Below are positions 1 to 7,319 of a stretch of 64,000 bases of DNA, in pieces (the stretch's first letter is position 1; each line of letters opens with the position of its first letter). The notes beneath the pieces were generated by a model. The model was not told the DNA's origin. It searched no databases and saw nothing but the letters and a program-made list of their open reading frames with translations. Origin of the DNA: Mayfieldus sp963772265 (GTDB taxonomy: Bacteria; Actinomycetota; Thermoleophilia; Solirubrobacterales; 70-9); assembly GCA_963772265.1 (NCBI GenBank), contig CAVYWS010000001.1, positions 62,001 through 126,000 on the forward strand. Direction: 5' to 3'. The position numbers and the translations under genes are program-made.

Positions 1-737
1 GGCTCGAAGACGTCTGGGCGGCGGGGGATGCGACCTGGTTTCCGATCAAGCAGGGTGGGCTCGCGGCGCAGCAGGCTGATGCTGCCGCCAGATCGATCGC
101 GGCAAGGGCCGGTGCTCACGTTCCCATCGAGGCGTTCCAGCCGGTGCTGCGGGGCGTACTGATCACCGGCGGGGTTCCGGACTTCCTCCGCTCCGCAAGG
201 GCCGACCACGGAGGCGGCGTAGCTGTTGCGGGTCATGAACTGTGGTCACCTCCAACCAAGATCGCGGCCAAATATCTGGGCCCCTATATCGCGCGGGGTG
301 TCGGCGGGAAGCCCTCGAAGTTCATCGACCGCGATCCTTCGAGCGATCCGGGCACGGACGAGGCCAGGCATGAGCTCGCAGCGTCGTTGGTCCTTGCGGC
401 AGCCGATGCCGACGCCGGGGCGGGCGACTACGAGGGCGCAATCAGGTGGCTTTGGTTCATCGAGCAGCTCAACCTGGTGATTCCAGCGGAGTACGTGGCA
501 CGGCGCCACGAATGGAGGCGCGAGCTGGAGCCTGAGCTTGCTCCGGATGCCGCGACCAGGCGGATCGACCCCTCGTTCGCTGGTGCATCAGCTGCGCTCA
601 GCGATCTGCAGAGGCGTGTCGGTTGGCTTCGCGAGGTCGAAAATCGCACCGGAACCGAAATGCGCGAGCATCTTTCGTCGCTGGACGAAGCCATGGATCA
701 GCTGACCGCCCTTTGTCGGCAAACCAAGATCCTGTGA
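1..737 (+). CDS. FAD/NAD(P)-dependent oxidoreductase, C-terminal part (5' end outside window)
   Basis: The frame is open from base 3 and ends at TGA 735-737. It has lost its start to the window edge. The visible N-terminal part reads VWAAGDATWFPIKQGG followed by LAAQQADAAARSIAARAG. This is the conserved second FAD-binding GD motif and following helix of NADH dehydrogenase-2 / nitrite reductase / rubredoxin reductase-type flavoproteins. A further ~150 residues follow, ending in a charged helical tail (EVENRTGTEMREHLSSLDEA) without a recognised domain. The substrate cannot be judged without the N-terminal half. An internal ATG could wrongly be taken as a start for a 197-aa protein, but the coding frame clearly continues upstream. 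Confidence 0.7.
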   Translation, partial: LEDVWAAGDATWFPIKQGGLAAQQADAAARSIAARAGAHVPIEAFQPVLRGVLITGGVPDFLRSARADHGGGVAVAGHELWSPPTKIAAKYLGPYIARGVGGKPSKFIDRDPSSDPGTDEARHELAASLVLAAADADAGAGDYEGAIRWLWFIEQLNLVIPAEYVARRHEWRRELEPELAPDAATRRIDPSFAGASAALSDLQRRVGWLREVENRTGTEMREHLSSLDEAMDQLTALCRQTKIL

Positions 738-914
738 GACAAATCGGGGTCGGTGACGGTCGCCACGGCCCGCGCGCGGGCAAGGCGGACGGGGAAAGCG
801 AGGTGCTCGCGAAGATCGCCGAGATGTTTGCCGTCTCTTGACCGGCTCTTGGGGTGGGGATTACCGGTTGGCGCTCAAAATGGGCCGCATTCAATAAGCG
901 GAGAAGAGACCACG

Positions 915-1190
915 ATGGGCAAGACAAGAAGAAGAGTTGCCACGGCTGCGACGATTGCCGCGTTGGGCGGACTCGGTGCCGTCGCACTGGAGTCCAACCC
1001 CGGCGTTCACGGCGCCTCCCAGGTGACCGCCCTAGCCTCCCATTCCGGCAAGCCGATCGTGACCGCCTCGAGCGGCTCGACCGCAAGCCTGCCGGCGGGA
1101 GGGGCGGCAGCAAAGGCCCCGCGAACCCAGCATCCGATCGTCACCCGGACGAGCGGCGGCTCCGGTGAACTCCAAAGCCAGGACGATTAG
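915..1190 (+). CDS. Small exported hypothetical protein with repeated PIVT motif
   Basis: ATG 915 follows a purine-rich ribosome site (GGAGAAGAGA, 900-909) and gives 91 residues. The frame is open further upstream, but this start gives a classic export signal: basic MGKTRRR, then a hydrophobic stretch (VATAATIAALGGLGAVALE). The mature part is Ser/Thr/Ala/Gly-rich and contains two related segments, KPIVTASSGS and HPIVTRTSGGS. No catalytic motif is visible. It is probably a small membrane-anchored or secreted protein. I do not recognise a named family. Confidence 0.55.
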   Translation: MGKTRRRVATAATIAALGGLGAVALESNPGVHGASQVTALASHSGKPIVTASSGSTASLPAGGAAAKAPRTQHPIVTRTSGGSGELQSQDD

Positions 1191-1214
1191 CAACGAAAGC
1201 GGGACTTTCCCGAA

Positions 1215-1288
1215 TGCCGGAGGAGGGACTCGAACCCCCGACACGCGGATTATGATTCCGCTGCTCTAACCAGCTGAGCTACTCCGGC
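1215..1288 (-). tRNA. tRNA-Met (CAT anticodon)
   Basis: Read on the minus strand, the acceptor arm GCCGGAG (from 1288) pairs with CTCCGGC ending at 1216, with discriminator A at 1215. CCA is not encoded. The D arm holds AGCTCAGCTGGTTAGAGC. The anticodon stem GCGGA/TCCGC encloses the loop ATCATAA with anticodon CAT. The T arm carries GGTTCGAGTCC. The pattern matches elongator tRNA-Met. A tRNA-Ile2 with modified CAT cannot be formally excluded from anticodon alone. Confidence 0.95.
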
Positions 1289-1321
1289 GGGGAGGCAATC
1301 GTAGCGGCGCTCGGCGACCGC

Positions 1322-2192
1322 TCAGGCCTGGTTCAGCGCCGCGATCTCGTCTTCGCTGAGCTCGATCCCGGCCGCCGCGACGTTCTCCTCGAGATGATCG
1401 ACCGAGCCGGTGCCCGGGATCGGCAGCATCACCTCCGACCGCGCCAGCAGCCAGGCGAGTGCGATCTGGGCGCGGAGTCGCGTCGTGGCGCGAGGCGATC
1501 TCGTCGATCGGGCCTCCGGACCCGGTCAGCGAGCCGGCCGAGAGCGGGAACCAGGGGATGAAGCCGATTCCGAGCTCCTCGCAGCGCTCCAGCTCCTCCT
1601 CGGCGCCGCGGTCCTCGAGGTTGAAGCGGTTCTGCACCGTGACCACGTCGACGATGCTGCGCGCGACGTCGAGCTGCTCGATCGAGACGTTGGAGACGCC
1701 GACCAGGCGGATCTTGCCCTCGTCGCGCAGCTCCTTCATCGCACCGACCGACTCCTCGTAGGGAACCGCGGGGTCGGGGCGGTGCAGCTGGTAGAGGTCG
1801 ATGCGCTCGACCCCGAGCCTCTTCAGCGAGCCCTCGCAGGCCTCGCGCAGGTGCTCGGGCCTGCCGTCGGGCGGCCACTGGCCGGGGCCGGTGCGGGTCA
1901 GCCCGCCCTTGGTGGCGATCACGAGGTCGTCCGGGTAGGGCGCCAGCGCCTCGGCGATCAGCTCCTCGCTGACGTTGGGGCCGTAGGAGTCGGCGGTGTC
2001 GATCAGGTTGATGCCGAGCTCGACCGCGCGGCGCAGGGTGGCGATTGCGCCGTCGCGATCGGACGGCGGGCCCCAGACCCCCTTGCCGGTGATCCGCATC
2101 GCTCCGAACCCGAGCCGGCGAACCTCGAGCTCGCCTCCGAGGGTCAGGGTTCCCACGGTCTCGTCTGTGAGTGAGATCGTCTGCGGCGACAT
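1322..2192 (-). CDS. Aldo/keto reductase (one frame break)
   Basis: NADPH-dependent reductase of the AKR superfamily. ATG 2192 is preceded by a strong ribosome site (AAGGAGGA). Visible motifs are the early GFGAMRITG, the catalytic Asp/Tyr segment NLIDTADSYGPN, the Lys segment VIATKGG, the YQLHRPDP strand and LVGVSNVS. Near 1468-1476 one extra C breaks the frame after SRHDATP. Removing it restores the family-typical QIALAWLLARSEVMLPIPGT and a C-terminus ending EIAALNQA at TGA 1322-1324, about 289 aa. Without correction the open frame runs into the tRNA gene. The substrate is unknown. Confidence 0.85.
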
Positions 2193-2278
2193 GGCGTCCT
2201 CCTTCTCGCTGCCTTTCTCTCCAACCTAGCCGAACCGGTTCGCGGGCCCGCGGAATAGCCTTGGAGTCGCGATGACGC

Positions 2279-3238
2279 ATGGATCTGGACAAGGCGGTCG
2301 GCGCGGTGGTCCGCGACTGCCTCGGCGTTCGCGAGGGCGAGGAGGTGCTGGTGATCTGCAACCCGGCGACCGCCGAGCTGGGCGAGCGGCTGCGGGACGA
2401 GGCAGAGGCGGCCGGCGCCGACGCGGTGCTGGCGCTGATCGCCGAGCGGGCCTCCCACGCCGCCGAGCCTCCGGCCTCGGTTGCCGCGGCGATGGCGGCA
2501 GCCGACGCGGTGCTCGCGCCGACCGTGCAGTCGCTCTCGCATACCGCCGCCCGCCGCGCGGCCACCGAGGCCGGGGTTCGGATCGCGCACCCTGCCCGGC
2601 GTCACGGTGGAGATGCTGGCCCGAGTGATGAGCGCCGACATGGAGGGCCTGCGGCGCAAGGGCGCACGCCGTCGGCCGCCGTGCTCGACGCCGGCTCGGA
2701 GGCCCGGATCACCTGCGCGAACGGAAGTGACCTGCGGCTCGGGCTCGAGGGAAGAACCGCGATCGCCGACGCAGGCGATCTGAGCGCCCCGGGGGCGTTC
2801 GGCAACCTGCCCTGCGGTGAGGCGTTCATCGCGCCGCTCGAGGGGACGGCCGAGGGAACCCTCGTCGTCGACGGCTCGATCGCGACGATCGGCGTCGTCG
2901 GCGAGCCGGTCGCGCTGACGATCGCGGGGGGCCATCTGGCCGAGGCCTCGCCCGGACAGGGTCAGCAGCTGCTCGAGATGCTCACCGTGCACGGCGCCGA
3001 CGGGACCAACGTCGCCGAGCTGGGGATCGGGACCAACGAGATGGCCACGCTTACCGGCGAGGTGCTCGAGGACGAGAAGATCCTCGGCACCGCCCACGTC
3101 GCCTTCGGCGCCTCGGCGGCGATCGGCGGCACTGTCCAGGTGCCGATCCACCTCGACTGCGTCGTGACCAGGCCGACGGTCGAGGTCGACGGCGAGGCGA
3201 TCGTCCGCGACGGGGAGCTGCTGGTCGGGGCCGAGTGA
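2279..3238 (+). CDS. AmpS/M29-like aminopeptidase (two compensating frame breaks)
   Basis: Metal-dependent aminopeptidase-like protein of the COG2309 (AmpS / aminopeptidase T, NicX-like) group, about 320 aa, slightly shorter than characterised M29 enzymes. The C-terminal half has the expected metal-site context: AELGIGTNEMA, EVLEDEKILGTAHVAFG and PIHLDCVV. Between about 2590 and 2670 the continuous frame reads a nonsense His/Arg/Gly stretch. The +1 frame there reads TLPGVTVEMLARVMSADMEG, which is the family-like sequence, so an extra base near 2588 and a second indel near 2668 are likely. The stop overlaps the GTG of the next gene, suggesting coupled translation. Confidence 0.75.
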   Translation: MDLDKAVGAVVRDCLGVREGEEVLVICNPATAELGERLRDEAEAAGADAVLALIAERASHAAEPPASVAAAMAAADAVLAPTVQSLSHTAARRAATEAGVRIAHPARRHGGDAGPSDERRHGGPAAQGRTPSAAVLDAGSEARITCANGSDLRLGLEGRTAIADAGDLSAPGAFGNLPCGEAFIAPLEGTAEGTLVVDGSIATIGVVGEPVALTIAGGHLAEASPGQGQQLLEMLTVHGADGTNVAELGIGTNEMATLTGEVLEDEKILGTAHVAFGASAAIGGTVQVPIHLDCVVTRPTVEVDGEAIVRDGELLVGAE

Positions 3239-4137
3239 AGCTGCTCGCCGTGCCCAACTTCTCCGACGGCCGCGACACGGCGGTGATCGCGGCGATCCGC
3301 GCCGCCCTCGACGCCAACGGCGGCCTCCTCGACCGCCACTCCGATCGCGAGCACAACCGCAGCGTCTACACCGTGGCCGGCGAGGATGAGCTGGTCGACC
3401 TCCTGGCCGACGCGGCGCAGGTCGCGGTGCGGCACATAGACATGCGCCACCACCGGGGCCTTCACCCCTGCATCGGGGCGCTCGACGTCTGCCCGATGGT
3501 CTGGCTGCGCGCCGAAGGCGAGCAGGAGGCGCGTGCGCTTGCGCGCCAGGTCGGCGACCGGATCGCCGAGCTGCTGGTGCCGGTCTTCTTCTACGGGGTG
3601 CTCGCCGAGTCCGAGCAGCGCCGCGAGCGCGCCTACTTTCGCAAGGGCGGCCTGCCGGCCCTGCGCGAGCGGATGGCCGCGGGCGAGCTCGAGCCCGACC
3701 TTGGGCCCGCCGCGCCCCACCCGACCGCGGGCGCGACCCTGGTCACCGCCCGCCCGCCGCTCGCTGCCTTCAACATCGAGCTCGACGCTTCCGACCCGGT
3801 CGTCGCCCAGAGGGTGGCCGCAGCGCTGCGCGAGGCAGGCGGCGGCCCGCCCGGGGTGAGGGCGATCGGGCTGCCGCTCGAGGGCGGGCGCTCGCAGGTC
3901 TCCACCAACGTCCACGACCCGTTCGCCGTTCCCCTGCGCGTGGTGGTCGAGCGGGTGACCGAGCTGGCCGCCGAGCAGGGAGCGAAGCCGGTCGTCGCCG
4001 AGGTCGTCGGCCTGGTGCCCCAAGCGGCGCTGCAAGGTTTTCCGCCGGGGCTCCCGATTCGCGGCTTCGATCCCGAACGGCACGTGATCGAACGCCGCCG
4101 CCAGGCGCAAAACCGCCGCAAAAGCCCGCCTTCTTAG
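3235..4137 (+). CDS. Glutamate formimidoyltransferase
   Basis: Transfers the formimidoyl group of N-formimidoyl-L-glutamate to tetrahydrofolate (histidine degradation / one-carbon pool). GTG 3235 overlaps the previous TGA. The 300 residues cover the N- and C-subdomains of the formiminotransferase fold: LLAVPNFSDGRD at the start, the SVYTVAG strand, the HIDMRHHRGLHPCIGALDV segment containing the catalytic His region, RKGGLPAL, LVTARPPLAAFNIEL and VSTNVHDP. There is no cyclodeaminase domain, so this is the stand-alone enzyme. No other histidine-utilisation gene is visible nearby. The last 20 residues are basic and low-complexity. Confidence 0.9.
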   Translation: MKLLAVPNFSDGRDTAVIAAIRAALDANGGLLDRHSDREHNRSVYTVAGEDELVDLLADAAQVAVRHIDMRHHRGLHPCIGALDVCPMVWLRAEGEQEARALARQVGDRIAELLVPVFFYGVLAESEQRRERAYFRKGGLPALRERMAAGELEPDLGPAAPHPTAGATLVTARPPLAAFNIELDASDPVVAQRVAAALREAGGGPPGVRAIGLPLEGGRSQVSTNVHDPFAVPLRVVVERVTELAAEQGAKPVVAEVVGLVPQAALQGFPPGLPIRGFDPERHVIERRRQAQNRRKSPPS

Positions 4138-4246
4138 CGACGGCGGCAAATTTCGGGTAGGCCTGGTTCAGACCCCCGTCCAAAGCGGCCGCCGCTACCA
4201 ACTACCGAGGTCGAGTCGGCGCATCCGGCCCGCCGACAGCGGGGGC

Positions 4247-4910
4247 ATGCGGAACTCAAAGAATCACTCAAACGCCTCGGCGCGTCGCATCCGGTCCGGC
4301 TTTGCCGCCGCCGCCTGCGCGCTTGCAGCCTGTGTCCTGCCGGCATCAGCGCTGGGCGCCAATGACACAACCCAGTTCTCAGTCACGGCGGGCTCGCTCT
4401 CGCTTTCGGCTGCCCCCAACTACCCCGACCTGCCGAGCCTGACCCTAAACGGCCAGGCCCAGACCCTAAACGCCCAGATGGGCAGCTTCACGGTCGTCGA
4501 TGCAACCGGCTCGGGCTCGGGCTGGAACGTCACCGTGGTCGGCGACTCAACCGCCGGCAAGTCGGCGGTCTTTAAGGCAGTACAACACCTCCGGCGGCGC
4601 CTACGTCGGCGGTGGGGCGACCCTGGCCCCGAACTCGCTGACGCTTTCAAGCACAGGCGCCGGCTTTACGGCCCTTAACGGGACCACCGGCACCGCCCCG
4701 ACCCACAGCTGCGGCTCGGGCTGCTTTGTCGACTCAGCCTCACCGGTGAAGCTGGCCTCAGCGGCCGCCGGTGCGGGCATGGGCACCTACCAGGCCTCAG
4801 GCTATTCGGCCTCAAGTCTGGCGCTCAGCGCCCCGACCTCGGTCAAGGCCCTTGCGGCCGGCGAGGTCTACCGAGTCGATCTGGTCACCACGGTCAACAG
4901 CGGACCCTGA
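4247..4910 (+). CDS. WxL-like secreted surface protein (one frame break)
   Basis: ATG 4247 encodes a signal peptide (RRIRSGFAAAACALAACVLP, cleaved after a likely ASALG-A). A mature domain of about 185 residues follows, rich in Ser, Thr, Gly and Ala. After about residue 110 the frame breaks at 4576-4579, where an extra G occurs in TTTAAGGCAG. Correction gives FKQYNTSGGAYVGG and continues to TGA 4910. The domain has the W-N-V-T-V strand (GSGWNVTVVGD), a disulfide candidate HSCGSGCF, and the terminal YRVDLVTTVNSGP typical of WxL-type cell-wall-binding domains. It probably attaches non-covalently to the cell wall. WxL proteins are best known from Firmicutes. Confidence 0.7.
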
Positions 4911-4936
4911 ATATTTCACCGAGGCACATCCGCTAA

Positions 4937-4970
4937 CAAAAGAGCCCGCGCAAGCGGGCTCTTTTGTTTG
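4937..4970 (+). terminator. Strong intrinsic terminator
   Basis: A 13-base stem (4937-4949, CAAAAGAGCCCGC) pairs perfectly with 4954-4966 across a GCAA tetraloop, with T-rich sequence on the 3' side. It lies 27 bases after the WxL-like gene. The A-tract on the 5' arm means it could also work in reverse, but no gene reads in that direction here. Confidence 0.9.
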
Positions 4971-5067
4971 TTGGGGGCGCGACCCTCCGCTTCGCGTAGG
5001 CTCACGTTGTGAGCGCGAGGCTCTTCAAGAGAGCTTGGCCGTGGGCCGAGCGCGAACTTCATTGACG

Positions 5068-5418
5068 ATGGCCCAGACGAGGAAGCGCAGGCGGCGCAAG
5101 CACCGCGGCACCCAGGGCGGGCGGGTCGACACCCGCCGCCGTGGCAGGCCGCGCTCGCGGGCCGAGGCCCAGGCGCGGGCGCGCAGCAGGAAGCGCCCGG
5201 CGCGAGGGGAAAGCCCGCCGACCTGGCGCGGGGCGGTCTTTCGCGGCGGCCTGATGGCGCTCGCGTTCGTAGCCATTCTGCTCGTCTTCGGGCGCCCGCT
5301 CGTCGCCGCGATCTTGTTCGGATTCGTGATGGTGTTCGTCTACACCCCGATGGGCTTCTACTTCGACCGGATGATGTGGCGGCGCAGGCAGCGCCAGAAG
5401 CTGCGGGACGGCGGCTGA
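5068..5418 (+). CDS. Small basic membrane protein, unknown function
   Basis: 116 residues from ATG 5068. The first ~60 residues are extremely Arg/Lys-rich (MAQTRKRRRRKHRGTQGGRV...). Two membrane segments follow (about 66-82 LMALAFVAILLVFGRPL and 84-101 AAILFGFVMVFVYTPMGFY), then a short basic tail RRRQRQKLRDGG. The charge pattern predicts cytoplasmic termini. The stop overlaps the start of the next gene (TGATG), so it is co-transcribed with the metallo-hydrolase and hisS. No function can be assigned. The frame is open upstream of 5068 but that part looks non-coding. Confidence 0.7.
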   Translation: MAQTRKRRRRKHRGTQGGRVDTRRRGRPRSRAEAQARARSRKRPARGESPPTWRGAVFRGGLMALAFVAILLVFGRPLVAAILFGFVMVFVYTPMGFYFDRMMWRRRQRQKLRDGG

Positions 5419-6053
5419 TGGACGTGCGGGCGTTCACGGTCGGCGCGGTGCAGGAGAACTGCTACCTGCTGCGCCACGACGACTCCGACCGGGCCGTGAT
5501 CGTCGACCCCGGCGACGAAGCCGAGCGCATCCTGCACCCGGTCGACGAGCTGGGCCTGACGGTGGAGGCGATCCTGATCACGCACTGCCACTTCGACCAC
5601 ATCGGCGCGGTGGCGCCGGTGGCGCGAGAGACCGGGGCGCCCGTCTACTGCCCCGCGATCGAGGTGCCGGTGCTGGCCGACATCATGTCCTGGGTTCCGG
5701 GACCGTTCGGGCCCTTCGAGAGCTATGACGCCGACGAGGAGGTCTCGGGGGGCGAGAGCCTGGAGCTCGCCGGACTCGAGATCGACGTCATCTTCACCCC
5801 CGGGCACAGCCCCGGGCACGTGAGCTATTCGGTCCAGGGCGAGGAGGCACTGTTCTCCGGCGACGTTCTGTTCCAGGGCTCGGTCGGACGCGTCGATCTG
5901 CCCGGCGGCGACTGGGGGACCCTGCTGGAGTCGATCCGGACCCTGATCGACGGGCATCCGCCGGAGACCGTCGTCCATCCCGGCCACATGGGGCTCACCA
6001 CCCTCGGCGCCGAGCGCGCCAGCAATCCGTTCCTGGCCGAGCTTGCGTCCTAG
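5418..6053 (+). CDS. MBL-fold metallo-hydrolase (glyoxalase II-like)
   Basis: Start ATG 5418 overlaps the preceding TGA; the frame is open slightly upstream but the overlap start fits. 211 residues with the full metallo-beta-lactamase signature: THCHFDHIGA (HxHxDH), the GHSPGHVSY histidine, SGDVLFQGSVGR (bridging Asp) and HPGHM (last His). This set binds two metals and fits the YcbL/glyoxalase II-like thioester hydrolase branch. Position just before hisS is common for this family. The physiological substrate is not evident. Confidence 0.9.
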   Translation: MDVRAFTVGAVQENCYLLRHDDSDRAVIVDPGDEAERILHPVDELGLTVEAILITHCHFDHIGAVAPVARETGAPVYCPAIEVPVLADIMSWVPGPFGPFESYDADEEVSGGESLELAGLEIDVIFTPGHSPGHVSYSVQGEEALFSGDVLFQGSVGRVDLPGGDWGTLLESIRTLIDGHPPETVVHPGHMGLTTLGAERASNPFLAELAS

Positions 6054-6074
6054 CGGCGTGCGAGCTTTAGACCG

Positions 6075-7319
6075 GTGAGCAGCGGCTTTCAGGCCCCGAA
6101 GGGCACCTTCGACGTGCTTCCCGAGGCGGCTGCCCGGCGCGCCCGGGTCGAGGCGGTCGCCCGCTCGATCTTCGAGCGGGCCGGCTACGGGCAAATCGAG
6201 ACGCCGGTGTTCGAGGACACCGAGCTGTTCGTGCGCGGGGTCGGCCAGTCGACCGACATCGTCAACAAGGAGATGTTCAGCTTCAAGGACCAGGGCGGCC
6301 GCAGCATCACCCTTCGCCCGGAGGCCACGGCGCCGATCTGCCGTGCCTACGTCGAGCACGGCATGCACAAGCTCCCGCAGCCGGTCAAGCTCTGGTGCCT
6401 GGGGCCGTTCTTCCGTCACGAGCGCCCGCAGGCAGGGCGCTATCGCCAGTTCACCCAGATCGATGCCGAGGCGATCGGCACCGACAGCCCGCTCGCCGAT
6501 GCCGAGATGATCGGGCTGCTCGACGACCTGCTGCGCGAGCTCGGTGTGCCCGGGGTAGAGCTGCGCATCGGCAGCCTCGGGTCGATTGCCGCCAGGGCGC
6601 GCTACCTGGAGGAGCTCAAGGGCTATCTGCACCAGCACGAGGGCGCCCTCTCGACCGAGGTTCGCGAGCGGATCGACCTAAACCCGCTGCGCGCGTTCGA
6701 CGCCGACCACGAAGGCACCCGGGCGGTGATGGCCGAGGCGCCCAAGCTCCTCGACCAGCTCGACAGCGAGGACGAGCAGCACTTCGGGCAGGTCCGCTCG
6801 CTGCTCGACGGCGCCGGAATCGGCTACTCGCTTGACCCGACCCTGGTCCGCGGCATCGACTACTACACGCGGACGATCTTCTCTTTCGTCTGCACCGAGC
6901 TGGGCGCTCAGTCGGAGGTTGCCGGCGGAGGCCGCTACGACGGGCTGGTCGAGCAGCTGGGCGGCCCGCGGACCCCGGCGATTGGCTGGGCCGCGGGGAT
7001 CGAGCGCATCCTGCTGGCGCTTGACGAGGCGCCCGAGCCTGCGGCGCGCGACGCCTTCGTCGCCGTCGCCGAGCCCGCCCAGCAGTCCCAGGCGATGGCG
7101 ATCGTCACCGAGCTGCGGCGGGCGGGTCTGTCGGCCGAGGCCGACCTTGCCGGGCGCAGCCTCAAGGGGCAGCTGCGCCAGGCCGACCGAATCGGGGCGC
7201 GTCAGACGCTGATCCTCGAGGCGGACGGCGGGGCGACGCTGCGCGACATGCAGAGCGGCGATCAGCGAGCGGTGGAGCCCGCCAAGGCGGTCGAGGAGAT
7301 CGTGGGGGCGGGCCACTGA
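6075..7319 (+). CDS. hisS: Histidine--tRNA ligase
   Basis: Class II aminoacyl-tRNA synthetase charging tRNA-His. GTG 6075 gives 414 residues, normal length. Visible are the motif 2 region RPEATAPICRAY with LWCLGPFFRHERPQAGRYRQ, the histidine-specific signatures LVRGIDYYTRTIFSF and GGGRYDGLVEQLGG, the motif 3 area AIGWAAGIERILLAL, and a C-terminal anticodon-binding domain (about 325-410). It is intact, unlike most neighbours. Its TGA overlaps the proposed aspS start, indicating one transcript. Confidence 0.97.
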   Translation: MSSGFQAPKGTFDVLPEAAARRARVEAVARSIFERAGYGQIETPVFEDTELFVRGVGQSTDIVNKEMFSFKDQGGRSITLRPEATAPICRAYVEHGMHKLPQPVKLWCLGPFFRHERPQAGRYRQFTQIDAEAIGTDSPLADAEMIGLLDDLLRELGVPGVELRIGSLGSIAARARYLEELKGYLHQHEGALSTEVRERIDLNPLRAFDADHEGTRAVMAEAPKLLDQLDSEDEQHFGQVRSLLDGAGIGYSLDPTLVRGIDYYTRTIFSFVCTELGAQSEVAGGGRYDGLVEQLGGPRTPAIGWAAGIERILLALDEAPEPAARDAFVAVAEPAQQSQAMAIVTELRRAGLSAEADLAGRSLKGQLRQADRIGARQTLILEADGGATLRDMQSGDQRAVEPAKAVEEIVGAGH

